From an uncultured Myxococcales bacterium (GTDB lineage Bacteria > Myxococcota_A > UBA9042): DNA of 63,684 bases. The stretch is from NCBI GenBank assembly GCA_903929795.1, contig CAIYWC010000121.1, positions 1-63,684 of the forward strand, written 5' to 3'. Positions 9,417 through 18,186 of this stretch are shown one piece after another. The notes below the pieces were generated by a model. That model saw only the letters and a program-made list of their open reading frames with translations, searched no databases and was not told where the DNA came from. The position numbers and the translations under genes are program-made. Position 1 is the first letter of the stretch. Every line of letters begins with the position of its first letter.

Positions 9417-10403
9417 ATGTTGCACATGCCGATTCGTCCCCGCCGCAACCGCAAAAACGCCGTCCTGCGCGGTTTTGCCCGCGAGACGACGCTGGAGGCC
9501 AGCCGGCTGATCTGGCCGCTTTTTGTCCACGCCGGCGAAGGCCGTCAGGCCATCAAGTCGATGCCGGGCTGTTTTCGGCTGTCGGTGGCGGAACTGCTCC
9601 AGGAAGTGGCGGCGGGCGTGGCGGACGGCGTGACATCGGTGGTGCTGTTTCCGGCGATCGAGGAGGCGTTGAAGAACCGCACCGCGGATGAATGCTGGAA
9701 TCCGCAAGGTCTGGTGCCGCAAACGGTGCGCCTGCTCAAGCACAAGTGGCCGGAATTGTGCGTGATTACCGACGTCGCGCTGGACCCGTACAACAGCGAC
9801 GGCCATGACGGCGTGGTGAGCGAAGACGGCCGCATCATCAACGACGAGACCGTGCATATCCTGTGTAAACAAGCACTTTGCCACGCGCGCGCCGGCGCCG
9901 ACATCGTCAGCCCAAGCGACATGATGGACGGCCGCATCGGCGCGATCCGCGCGGCGCTGGATGCGGACGGCTTCCAGGACGTGGCGATCCTCGCGTATAC
10001 GGCCAAGTACGCGTCAGCCTTCTACGGGCCATTTCGCGATGCCCTTGATTCTGCACCGAAATTTGGCGACAAGAAGACCTACCAGATGGACCCGGCCAAC
10101 CGCCGCGAGTCGCGCCGCGAGGTCACGCTGGATGAAGCCGAGGGCGCGGACATGGTCATGGTCAAGCCGGCGGGGCCGTACCTGGACGTGATCGCGGAAG
10201 TGCGCGCGGCGACGGTGCTGCCAGTGGCGGCGTACCAGGTCTCGGGCGAGTATGCGATGCTCAAGGCCGCAGCGCAGAACGGCTGGCTGGACGAGAAGAA
10301 GGCTGTGCTCGAGTCGCTGCTGGCGATTCGCCGCGCCGGCGCGGACATGATCCTGACGTACTACGCCCATCAGGCGGCGCGCTGGCTGGCCGGCAAAGAG
10401 TAA
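9417..10403 (+). CDS. hemB: Delta-aminolevulinic acid dehydratase (porphobilinogen synthase)
   Basis: 328 aa. It condenses two aminolevulinate molecules to porphobilinogen in haem and tetrapyrrole synthesis. The two active-site lysines are visible as K197 (YTAKYASAFYGPFR) and K250 (MVMVKPAGPYLD). The metal region reads ITDVALDPYNSDGHDG, without the cysteine triad of zinc enzymes, so a magnesium-type enzyme is likely. The ATG at 9426 is an alternative start three codons in. The transporter gene follows after six bases. Confidence 0.96.
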   Translation: MLHMPIRPRRNRKNAVLRGFARETTLEASRLIWPLFVHAGEGRQAIKSMPGCFRLSVAELLQEVAAGVADGVTSVVLFPAIEEALKNRTADECWNPQGLVPQTVRLLKHKWPELCVITDVALDPYNSDGHDGVVSEDGRIINDETVHILCKQALCHARAGADIVSPSDMMDGRIGAIRAALDADGFQDVAILAYTAKYASAFYGPFRDALDSAPKFGDKKTYQMDPANRRESRREVTLDEAEGADMVMVKPAGPYLDVIAEVRAATVLPVAAYQVSGEYAMLKAAAQNGWLDEKKAVLESLLAIRRAGADMILTYYAHQAARWLAGKE

Positions 10404-10409
10404 CACCGC

Positions 10410-12203
10410 GTGAGCGTTCAGCTTTGGCTTCTCAGTCTCGGTGTGCTGCTGCTGGGTCCGGCGCTGCTGGCGTGGGCGCAGCGCGCGCCGCTGTGGCTGC
10501 AGACGATCGCGATGCAGGGCCTGGACGGGTTTGTCCTGACGTCCGTTGCCGGGATCGTCGTCGCCGACGTCCTGCCGCACGCGCTCGGCGAGGCCGGCCT
10601 GTGGGCGGTGCCGCTGGTGCTGCTGGGGCTCATGGGACCGACGCTCGCGGAACGCTGGCTGCATCGCGCGGCGGAACAGGTTCACGCGTTGGCGCTGCTG
10701 CTCGGCATGGCGGGGTTGGTGCTGCACGCGACGCTGGACGGCGTGGCGCTGGCGGGCGGTGATGCGCGGCCGCAGCTCGCGACGGCGGTGCTGCTGCACC
10801 GGCTGCCCGAGGGCCTGACGATTTGGTGGCTGCTGCGGCCCACGTACGGGCGCGCGATCGCCGGTCTGGCGCTTGGGCTGGTGGCGGCGGCGACGGTCCT
10901 CGGCATGTGGGCGGGGCCAGCGACGGTCCCCGACGGCGCGGCGCTCGGGCTGATCGAGTCACTCGTCGCCGGTTCGCTGCTGCACGTCGTCCTGCACCGC
11001 CCGCATCCGCTGGTCCACCTCGCGCAGGGCCATCGCGGCCGGCTGGCGAGCGGTCTGGGCGGCCTGCTGGGCGTCGCTGTCGTCATGGCCCTGCTGGGCC
11101 ATGATCCGCACGGCGTCGCGGCGGCGCAGGCCTTTGGCCATTTTCTGCTCGAATCCGCGCCGGCGCTGCTGTTGGCGTATGTTGCGGCTGGACTTGTGCA
11201 GGCCATGCTACCCGCGGCGTCGACGGCCTGGATGCGCCGCGGTGGCGCGCTGTCGCAGGCGGCCCGCGGCGTGCTGTTCGGCCTGCCGCTGCCCATTTGC
11301 TCTTGCGGCGTGGTCCCGGTCTACCGCAGCCTGGTGCTGCAAGGCGTCCCGGCGGCTGCCGCGCTCGCGTTTCTCGTGGCGACGCCGGAGCTGGGGCTGG
11401 ACGCGATCCTGCTGTCCTGGCCGCTGCTGGGGGCGCACATGGCGATCGCGCGGCTGGCGGCGGCGACGTCCGTGGCGCTCGGTGTCGGCTGGCTGGTCGG
11501 TCGCCATCTGCCGCCGGTGCACGACACGAACGGCCACTCTGGGCTGCCGCACAAGAACACGCAGGCTTGGCCGACCCGGCTGCGCCAAGGCCTGGCCCTG
11601 GGGCTGGGCGAGATCGTCGACCACACCGCGCCCTGGCTGCTGCTGGGCCTTGGGCTGGCGGCGTTGGCGGAGCCGGAGCTCAAGGCCGGCTTGTTCGCGC
11701 ACCTGCTGCCCGGCTGGGACGTGCCGCTTTTCGCGCTGCTGGGCATGCCGCTGTACGTCTGCGCTTCCGGGGCGACGCCGCTGGTGGCGGTGCTCGTCGC
11801 CAACGGCGTGTCACCCGGCGCGGGTCTCGCGCTGCTGCTGACCGGGCCGGCGACCAATGTCACCACGTTCGGGGTGCTGTCCCGGCTGCACGGCCCGCAG
11901 GTCGCGCTGCGCTTTGGCGTCGCGATGGCGGTCCTGGCGGTGCTGGCCGGTTACGTCTGCAACGCAGTGCTGGGCGCCTACCACGTGCCGATCGGTGCGG
12001 CGGGGGAGCATGGCGGCCTGCACGCGCTTCAGCTGGCGTGCACGTTGGGGCTGGCGGTGCTGTTTGCGGCGTCCGTGATGCGTCAGGGCGCGCGCGGTTT
12101 TCTGGGTCAGGTGCTCGAATTTGCCGATGGCGAACACCACGGCGAGGCACCGGCGCACGCCCACGGCCATGCCCACGACCACGATCACGGCCACCACCAC
12201 TGA
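10410..12203 (+). CDS. Polytopic metal transporter: ZIP-like N-terminal half joined to an ArsP/DUF318-type permease
   Basis: 597 aa from a GTG. Residues 1-230 carry ZIP-transporter-like metal motifs in membrane helices: VADVLPHALGEAG (H57, E61), LHATLDGVALAGG (H106, D110) and LLHRLPEGLTIWW (H130, E134). From about residue 240 it resembles the permease family of SO_0444-type Cu/Zn efflux proteins and ArsP, with PICSCGVVPVYR at 295-306 and CASGATPLVAVLVANG near 451. The last 22 residues are very His-rich. Metal transport, probably export of a divalent or soft metal, is inferred. It lies six bases after hemB. Confidence 0.72.
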   Translation: MSVQLWLLSLGVLLLGPALLAWAQRAPLWLQTIAMQGLDGFVLTSVAGIVVADVLPHALGEAGLWAVPLVLLGLMGPTLAERWLHRAAEQVHALALLLGMAGLVLHATLDGVALAGGDARPQLATAVLLHRLPEGLTIWWLLRPTYGRAIAGLALGLVAAATVLGMWAGPATVPDGAALGLIESLVAGSLLHVVLHRPHPLVHLAQGHRGRLASGLGGLLGVAVVMALLGHDPHGVAAAQAFGHFLLESAPALLLAYVAAGLVQAMLPAASTAWMRRGGALSQAARGVLFGLPLPICSCGVVPVYRSLVLQGVPAAAALAFLVATPELGLDAILLSWPLLGAHMAIARLAAATSVALGVGWLVGRHLPPVHDTNGHSGLPHKNTQAWPTRLRQGLALGLGEIVDHTAPWLLLGLGLAALAEPELKAGLFAHLLPGWDVPLFALLGMPLYVCASGATPLVAVLVANGVSPGAGLALLLTGPATNVTTFGVLSRLHGPQVALRFGVAMAVLAVLAGYVCNAVLGAYHVPIGAAGEHGGLHALQLACTLGLAVLFAASVMRQGARGFLGQVLEFADGEHHGEAPAHAHGHAHDHDHGHHH

Positions 12204-12211
12204 ATGCTACT

Positions 12212-12234
12212 GGGGTGAATCTGAAATTCACCCC
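12212..12234. terminator. Hairpin between convergent genes, possible bidirectional terminator
   Basis: GGGGTGAAT (12212-12220) pairs perfectly with ATTCACCCC (12226-12234) around a five-base loop. It lies nine bases after the transporter stop and about 120 bases beyond the rpe stop, in a convergent intergenic region of 151 bases. Neither side has a clear T-run, so termination is inferred from position. Confidence 0.4.
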
Positions 12235-12354
12235 CCCAGCTTTTGGTTCGTGTTCCAACCGCGCAAGAATTCCGCGACGTGAATTTGCGGAGTTTCACGC
12301 GTCGGCTTGGCCGCAGCCGCGGCCAGCTGGCGGATCGAACCTTGGTTCGCGCCA

Positions 12355-13017
12355 TTACGCGAGGGCGGCCGCCCGCAGGCTGCTGATCGCCTCCGCCCGG
12401 TCCGGCTGACCAAATACCGCTGATCCCGCGACGAACCAGTCCACGCCGGCGTGGCGCGCCGCCGCGATTGTGCCGGCGTGGATGCCGCCGTCGATCTCGA
12501 TGAACAGCCCCGGCTTGTGCACTTTGCGCCAAGCGTCGATCTGCCGCACTTTTTCAAGCACGTGGCTGATGAAGCTCTGGCCACCAAAACCGGGATTCAC
12601 GCTCATGACCAGGACGAAATCGACGTCCGCCAGGATCGGCTCGATCGCCGCGAACGGCGTGTGCGGGTTCAGCGCCACGCCCGGCTTCATGCCCAGCGCG
12701 CGAATGTTTTGCACGGTGCGGTGGAGGTGCCGGCAGGCCTCCACGTGCACGGACAGCCAGGTCGTGCCCGCCTTGGCAAAATCCGCCAGCAGCAGGTCCG
12801 GGTTGTCGACCATCAGGTGGCAGTCCAGCGGCAAGGTCGTGTTTTTCTTGAGCCAATGCGCCACGGGTGCGCCGATGGTCAGGTTCGGCACAAAATGGCC
12901 GTCCATCACGTCGACGTGCAGCAGATCCGCGCCACCAGCCGCGACCGAAGCCGCCTCATCGGCCAGGTGGGCAAAATCCGCGGAGAGAATCGACGGCGCG
13001 ATGAGGATCGGGTGCAT
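12355..13017 (-). CDS. rpe: Ribulose-phosphate 3-epimerase
   Basis: 220 aa from MHPILIAPSILSADFAHL. It interconverts ribulose-5-phosphate and xylulose-5-phosphate in the pentose phosphate pathway, as a metal-dependent TIM barrel. Diagnostic segments are HVDVMDGHFVPNLTIG, CHLMVDNP, MSVNPGFGGQSF and EIDGGI. The upstream in-frame extension is shadow sequence of the neighbouring lipoprotein gene, so the ATG at 13015-13017 was chosen. It lies eight bases after that gene and ends the minus-strand run that begins at mnmE. Confidence 0.95.
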   Translation of the reverse strand: MHPILIAPSILSADFAHLADEAASVAAGGADLLHVDVMDGHFVPNLTIGAPVAHWLKKNTTLPLDCHLMVDNPDLLLADFAKAGTTWLSVHVEACRHLHRTVQNIRALGMKPGVALNPHTPFAAIEPILADVDFVLVMSVNPGFGGQSFISHVLEKVRQIDAWRKVHKPGLFIEIDGGIHAGTIAAARHAGVDWFVAGSAVFGQPDRAEAISSLRAAALA

Positions 13018-13025
13018 GGGCGGAC

Positions 13026-13679
13026 CTACTTGCTGTTGGGCTTGCCGGGCGTGGGTGGCGTGACCGTCTGCCAGGTCGCGCTGCCATCCGGCGTGCGGTC
13101 GTATGTGGAGCCGGCGGGGCTGGCGCCCTCGGCCCAGTCCACGGAGTCGACCAACAGGCCGCCGGTGTCCCAAATGGCCATGCTGCCGTCGCTCTTGATG
13201 CCGCCCGCGATGACCGGCCAGCCGAGCGCGAGCTTGTTGAAATACACGACGAGGAAGCCGCCCGCGGCGATGCTTGTGCTGGCGGGCAGCGCGCTGGCGC
13301 CGGCCAGGCCGTTGGTGATGCCGCCGACCTTGTAGCCCGACAGGTCGATCGCCTGGCAGCCGGCGTTGTACAGCTCGATCCAGTCGGTGTCGGTCGCCGT
13401 CGCGGGGTTGACTTTGGTGCCACCGGCCTGAATTTCATTGAGAAAAAGCGTGCCGGCCCAGGCGGATGCGCCACCGTCGCCACCAGCCGCATCCGGGCCT
13501 GGGCAAGGTGCGTCGGCGGTGCCGGTGTCCGCTGTGTCGGCTGTCGCGCTGTCGACGGCGTCTGCGGTCGCCGCGTCGGGTGCCGCGTCCACACTGGCGT
13601 CGACGCCGCCCGCGTCTGTCGCGGCCGCGCCGCAGCCGAAGAGGACCACCGACAAAAAGAGCAATAAAAACAAACGCAT
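13026..13679 (-). CDS. Lipoprotein with a lamin-tail-like domain
   Basis: 217 aa from MRLFLLLFLSVVLFGC, a signal peptide with lipobox LFGC. An Asp/Ala/Thr-rich low-complexity linker (about residues 20-70) follows. Then comes a beta-rich domain: TLFLNEIQAGG, TDWIELYNAGCQAIDLSGYKVGG, and SVDWAEGASPAGSTYDR, the pattern of lamin-tail (LTD) domains found in exported bacterial proteins. It is probably attached to the outer membrane, with an adhesive or scaffolding role inferred only from the domain type. The Asp/Ala linker resembles that of the MopE/WD40 lipoprotein upstream. Confidence 0.8.
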   Translation of the reverse strand: MRLFLLLFLSVVLFGCGAAATDAGGVDASVDAAPDAATADAVDSATADTADTGTADAPCPGPDAAGGDGGASAWAGTLFLNEIQAGGTKVNPATATDTDWIELYNAGCQAIDLSGYKVGGITNGLAGASALPASTSIAAGGFLVVYFNKLALGWPVIAGGIKSDGSMAIWDTGGLLVDSVDWAEGASPAGSTYDRTPDGSATWQTVTPPTPGKPNSK

Positions 13680-13689
13680 GACGCGAACC

Positions 13690-14370
13690 CTACGGCTGAG
13701 ACGGCGTAACGGCGTGCGGCAGCTTGGCCGCTTCGTCTTCATCCGCCAGCACCAGCAGGTAGTCCCGCGGCAGATGCGTCGAGTCGGCGATCACCTCCAG
13801 GCCCGCGCCGCGCGCCTCGGCTTCCACGGTCGACGGGGACAAGCGTTGCTCCGGCGAAGGCCCTTCGATCCGCGGATCCGGCCGCGCATCGACCAGCACG
13901 ACCAGTCCGCCCGGCTTCAACGCCGCGCGGATCGCCTTGAGCATCGCGATCGGCTGCTCCATCTGCCGGTACGAATGCAGCAACAGCACGCGGTCGACCT
14001 TCTCGGTCAGGCCCAGCGACGTCGCGGTGTCTTCCACGACCTCCACGTTGGCCAGCTGCTCGTGGTCGATGCGAAACCGCAGCATTGTCGCGAAATCCTT
14101 CTGAATTTCCACCGCCAAGACCTTGCCCTGCGGCCCGACGGCTTCCGAGAGCAGCGGCAGCATGTAGCCCGTGCCGGCGCCCAAATCGACGACCTTCATG
14201 CCCGGCTTGATCTCCAGCGCCTGGACAATCGCGTGCGGCAGCTGCCACTCGTCGCGATCCGGCGCGTCCCATTCGTGCGCGGTGTTGATGTCAGACAGCG
14301 GCGCGTGCACCCGCGGCGCGCAAGCGACGGCCAAAGGCAGGGCGAAGAACAGGGGCAACAAACGCTTCAT
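13690..14370 (-). CDS. Class I SAM-dependent methyltransferase with signal peptide/lipoprotein N-terminus
   Basis: 226 aa from MKRLLPLFFALPLAVACAPR, a clear signal sequence that may end at a lipobox-like cysteine. The rest is a Rossmann methyltransferase: GMKVVDLGAGTGYMLPLL is the SAM-binding glycine motif, followed by KVLAVEIQKDF, VEVVEDTATS, and ALKPGGLVVLVDARPD. An exported methyltransferase is odd, because SAM is cytoplasmic. The ATG is preceded by GAGAGG, so the exported form looks genuine. The open frame reaching 15429 is antisense-like shadow sequence of the next gene. Confidence 0.75.
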   Translation of the reverse strand: MKRLLPLFFALPLAVACAPRVHAPLSDINTAHEWDAPDRDEWQLPHAIVQALEIKPGMKVVDLGAGTGYMLPLLSEAVGPQGKVLAVEIQKDFATMLRFRIDHEQLANVEVVEDTATSLGLTEKVDRVLLLHSYRQMEQPIAMLKAIRAALKPGGLVVLVDARPDPRIEGPSPEQRLSPSTVEAEARGAGLEVIADSTHLPRDYLLVLADEDEAAKLPHAVTPSQP

Positions 14371-14414
14371 GGCAAACCTCTCGCAACGGAGTGTGCAACT
14401 CCCGGGCCAGAGCT

Positions 14415-17400
14415 TCAAGGGCCGGCTGGCCCTTTCCAAGCAAACAGGCCGCCGTCGTTGGCCCAAGTGATTGCGTGCAACGCGGCTGCATCCTGCCACA
14501 CGCCGCCCAGAACCGCGACTGGGCCGCCCGCGACAGCGCTGCACGGCGCCGGACAGTGGCGGCTGAACACGGTCAGCGGGATCACCGGTTGGCCTGCCAC
14601 GGCGGACCAGACGCGCGCGGTGCCGTCCTCCGAGGTCGACAGCAGCCGCCCGGCGGGCGACCACGCCAGCGCCGTCAACGCGCCGGTATGGCCCACCAGC
14701 TGCTGTTCGATGCCGCCCGACTGCAGGTTGGCGATCTGGATCACGCCATCGGGACCCGCCAGCGCCAGGCGCGCACTGTCGCCCGACCACGCGACCGCGT
14801 GCACCGTCGCCGGCACGTCGGACCACTCGTGCAGCACGGCGAACGTCTTGGCGTCCAGGATCCTGTAATGAATGGTAAATCCTGTGCCATCGCCGCTCAT
14901 GCCCAGCGCGAGCCACTTGCCGTCCGGGCTCGGCGCGACGCGCTCGATGACGTTGCCCAGCTTGGTCGGATAGGCGTTGAGCTTTTTGCCCAGCGAGGCG
15001 GCATCCGTCGAGAACTTGCCGAGCGTCGGCCCGCCGGCCGCCCAGATCCCCGTCACGTCGGCTGTCAGCGCCAGATCCTCCGGCCACGGCCCGCCCAGGC
15101 CAAAAATCTTCGGCGTCAGCACGCCCACGCCCGTCGGCGTCGGCACCAGGTTCCAGAGGCGAACCGTGAAATCGTCGCTGCCGGACGCCAAGCCCAGGCC
15201 GCCCGCGAGCAGGGTCGGCAAATCGCTGCCCGACGGCGCCAGCGGCAGCTGGGCCAAAGGCAGGACGGTCAGCACCGCGCCGGTATGGCCCCAGAGGTTC
15301 GCCAGCGCCCGGCCATCGTCCGCGCGCCAGAGTCGAATCGCCATGTCGTCGCCCGCGGACAGCAGGAGGCTGCCCGTCACCGCGCCGTCGTGCACAGCGC
15401 CGTCGTGCCGCGCCGTCGCCCGCGTCCACGCGCCCGTCGGCAGGTCGAGCTGCCAGGGCCCCGTCGCCGCAAACCCGACCGCAACGTGGCCCGCGCGCGC
15501 GCTCAGGCTCGCCGCAGCATCTGTCAGCACCTCGGGCGGTGGCGCAACCGTCTGCGTCGGCGTCACATCGACCATCAGCCCGGTCGGCTGCGGCAGGCTA
15601 TAGCGCCGCACGGTGCCGTCCAGCTGCAGCAGAAGCGCCTCGCCGCCGTGTTCCGGCCGCAGCGCGCCGCCCGCCCACGCCGTCTGGGCGCCCATGAACT
15701 CCGCCAGCGCCTCGCCGGTCGGCCCATCCACTGCGATCGCCTGATTCTCTGCGACCATCAGCGCTTGTGTCGTCCCTGGCATCGCCGCGATCACCTGCAG
15801 CGCGCCTTGCATCAGCGCCACCTGTTCGCCCAGCTTGGCCGCCGGTTGCCAGCGCCAGACCGCGCCGCTTTTGTCGCCAGTCAGCAGCACGCCGTTTTGG
15901 CCCGACGCGTCCGGCAGCCAGGCGATCGCGCCGACCGCCGACTTGTGGCCGACAAGCGCCGCGACTTGCTGGCCGCTCCACACCGCGTAGATGCGCACGG
16001 TGCCGGTTGCGTCGCCGACCGCGACCTGGCCGCCGTCGGGCGAGAACGCCACGGCGTTGAAAGTCGTCCCCAGGCCGCTGGCTTTCAGGATCGGCGCGGC
16101 GATCGCGCTGGGCGTCACGGGCGCCGCTAGCGGCCAGACCTGCAACACATCCAGCTGACCGGTCGTCGCGAGCTGCGTGCCATCCGCGGAAAACGCGACC
16201 GACGTCACCGCGTGATCATGGCCAAACCAGTCGCGCAGCACGGTTTGCGTTTGCCAATCCAACACCTGCGCGCCTTGCAGGGTCGTCCAGGCCAGCTGCT
16301 GGCCGTCCGGGCTGAGCGCGACATGGCCGCTGCCGCGTCCGCCGACCTGCCACAACGGACACGCCGCGTCCTCGTCGGTTAGCCCGTCGCAGTCGTTGTC
16401 CAACCCGTCGCATTGCCATTCCGTACCGGTCGCGTAGCCGGGCAGCAACGTCCAGTCGGGATCCTGCCAGCCGATCGCGCCGCTGCAAACCAGCAGCTGC
16501 CCCGCGCACACGCCCGCCTGTTTGGAGGCCAGCCCGGGCTGGATGTCGTCAACCAGGCCGTTGCAGTCGTTGTCCAGGCCGTCGCAGCTCACCTCGACCG
16601 CTTCGTAGCCCGGCTGCGCGCTGTAGTCGGGCAGGCTCCAGACGCCTTGCAGGCAGCGGATCGGCGCGCCGTTGCACACGCCGTGGTTGTTGACGATGAC
16701 GCCGGAGCCCAGGAAGTTGGGCACCGTCATGTTTTCGTCGGTCAGGCCGTTGCAGTCGTTGTCCAGGCCGTCGCACATCGTCTCGACCGGCTCCCAGAAC
16801 GGCAGCGTCGAAAATTCAGGCACTTGCCAGCCATTCACGCCATCGCAGAGATAATCCGCGTCGCCGCAAACCCCTTGAAATCCAAGCAATTTCTTTGGCT
16901 GCTGGAAGATATCAATCGCGCCGTCGCAGTCATTGTCCAGGCCGTCGCATGCCGTCTCGACCGTCTGGTAGGACGGCAGCGCGGCGAAGTCCGGATCCTG
17001 CCAACCTGCCTTGCCACCACAGGTTTTGACTTGGCCCGCGCACACGCCTTGCATTTTGGAGGCCTGCGGCACGGCGAGGCCGTCGTCCACTTGCTTGTTG
17101 CAGTCGTTGTCCAAGCCGTCGCACGACTTCTCGACTTCCTCATAGCCCGTCACGGCGCTGTAGTCGCAGACCGGTTCGCCATTCACGCAAAACACCTTGA
17201 CTTCTGAGCTCTTGCACACACCCCAGTGCAGGCACACAGACTCCGGGTAGTACGGACAGCTGGGATCCGGCGCATCCGCGGCTCCTTGGCTGTCGCCATC
17301 GAATGGCACGTCAGGCGGTTGCGCGTCGGCGCTGTCGGGCACATCGGGCGCATCCGAGGTCGCGTCCGCCGCAGCATCGACAGCGTCGGCTACGTCCGGC

Positions 17401-17684
17401 GCGGGTGCGGCATCGGTGGCTGTGTCGCCCGCATCTGGCGCATCTTGCGCATCTTGTCTATCGCCCGCATCGGGCAGTTCGGCGGCTGCGTCGGGTGCCA
17501 CGTCGGCGTCCGGGGCCGCCGCGCTGGTGTCCTTGGCGTCAGCCACGCCGGCATCAACGTCGGGCGATGCGGTCTCGGCGGCATCCACCGGGATCGCGAC
17601 CGGCACGCCGTCACCGCAGCCCGCGATCCCGCAGCTCACCAGCGCGAGCAGGACACCGTGCTGCATCGCCGACCCGAATGACAT
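14415..17684 (-). CDS. Large lipoprotein with five MopE-type metal-binding motifs and a WD40 propeller
   Basis: 1089 aa. The signal peptide ends at lipobox IAGC (Cys23). Residues 30-140 are an Asp/Ala-rich linker. Residues of about 170-430 hold five copies of CDGLDNDC(N/D), each followed by an acidic segment (for example GLTDE), the MopE family metal-binding pattern. They are spaced by units containing GVC, GWQDPDF and similar. From about 440 to 1080 there are at least seven WD40-like blades (AVTSVAFSADGTQLATTG, SAGDDMAIRLW, GSDDFTVRLWNL, ALTALAWSPAGRLLSTS). It is likely an outer-membrane-anchored surface protein binding metal and a protein partner. It starts three bases after the preceding gene. 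Confidence 0.85.
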   Translation of the reverse strand: MSFGSAMQHGVLLALVSCGIAGCGDGVPVAIPVDAAETASPDVDAGVADAKDTSAAAPDADVAPDAAAELPDAGDRQDAQDAPDAGDTATDAAPAPDVADAVDAAADATSDAPDVPDSADAQPPDVPFDGDSQGAADAPDPSCPYYPESVCLHWGVCKSSEVKVFCVNGEPVCDYSAVTGYEEVEKSCDGLDNDCNKQVDDGLAVPQASKMQGVCAGQVKTCGGKAGWQDPDFAALPSYQTVETACDGLDNDCDGAIDIFQQPKKLLGFQGVCGDADYLCDGVNGWQVPEFSTLPFWEPVETMCDGLDNDCNGLTDENMTVPNFLGSGVIVNNHGVCNGAPIRCLQGVWSLPDYSAQPGYEAVEVSCDGLDNDCNGLVDDIQPGLASKQAGVCAGQLLVCSGAIGWQDPDWTLLPGYATGTEWQCDGLDNDCDGLTDEDAACPLWQVGGRGSGHVALSPDGQQLAWTTLQGAQVLDWQTQTVLRDWFGHDHAVTSVAFSADGTQLATTGQLDVLQVWPLAAPVTPSAIAAPILKASGLGTTFNAVAFSPDGGQVAVGDATGTVRIYAVWSGQQVAALVGHKSAVGAIAWLPDASGQNGVLLTGDKSGAVWRWQPAAKLGEQVALMQGALQVIAAMPGTTQALMVAENQAIAVDGPTGEALAEFMGAQTAWAGGALRPEHGGEALLLQLDGTVRRYSLPQPTGLMVDVTPTQTVAPPPEVLTDAAASLSARAGHVAVGFAATGPWQLDLPTGAWTRATARHDGAVHDGAVTGSLLLSAGDDMAIRLWRADDGRALANLWGHTGAVLTVLPLAQLPLAPSGSDLPTLLAGGLGLASGSDDFTVRLWNLVPTPTGVGVLTPKIFGLGGPWPEDLALTADVTGIWAAGGPTLGKFSTDAASLGKKLNAYPTKLGNVIERVAPSPDGKWLALGMSGDGTGFTIHYRILDAKTFAVLHEWSDVPATVHAVAWSGDSARLALAGPDGVIQIANLQSGGIEQQLVGHTGALTALAWSPAGRLLSTSEDGTARVWSAVAGQPVIPLTVFSRHCPAPCSAVAGGPVAVLGGVWQDAAALHAITWANDGGLFAWKGPAGP

Positions 17685-17687
17685 CGG

Positions 17688-18119
17688 TCACGCCTGCGCC
17701 GATTCGTGGGGCAACTGCACGACCTGCACCTGAAACGGATGCGACGCGCCTTCTTTCCACTCATCCGTCCCCGGCAGCAGCAGCCGCGCCACGATGCGGT
17801 ACGCGCCCGGCCGCAGCACGGTCATCGCGTGGACGATGCAGATCGTGCGGTGGCTGATGCGGCCGGCAAACGTGATGGTCTCCTCGGACAGCACCGATGA
17901 GGACTCGCCGCTCTGCTCTTCGACTTCGATGCGCAGCCGACCGTCCACGGCCATGTCCACGGTGTTGTGCCAGAGCGCGACGATATGGAACGCCGGCACG
18001 GTCGCCGGCAGCCGCGGCACCTGAACGTGCTCCAGCACGTGGATGAGCGAGACGCGGTTGGTCAGGCGGTCGACGAGCGCCGTGGCGCACGCGGTAACCC
18101 AATCGCTGTGGATGGACAT
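17688..18119 (-). CDS. Hypothetical small beta-rich protein (DUF6941-like)
   Basis: 143 aa, no signal peptide or membrane segment. The pattern of alternating strands (FHIVALWHNTVDMAVDGRLR, ETITFAGRISHRTICIV, LRPGAYRIVARLLLPG) suggests a small beta-sandwich and reminds me of DUF6941-type proteins; that assignment is uncertain. The start ATG has CGGAG upstream. It lies 67 bases after mnmE and only three bases before the MopE/WD40 lipoprotein, so the two are probably co-translated. Function unknown. Confidence 0.6.
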   Translation of the reverse strand: MSIHSDWVTACATALVDRLTNRVSLIHVLEHVQVPRLPATVPAFHIVALWHNTVDMAVDGRLRIEVEEQSGESSSVLSEETITFAGRISHRTICIVHAMTVLRPGAYRIVARLLLPGTDEWKEGASHPFQVQVVQLPHESAQA

Positions 18120-18186
18120 GCTGGCTCCGAGGTCAACCGACCGGCGGTCAGTATAGCGCCGCCGCCGCGGCTTTCACCTTTCGTGG

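Noticed and set aside
14391..16130. Plus-strand 579-aa frame antisense to the WD40 lipoprotein
   Set aside because: Low-complexity Arg/Ala composition and no domain; the opposite strand encodes clear WD40 blades.
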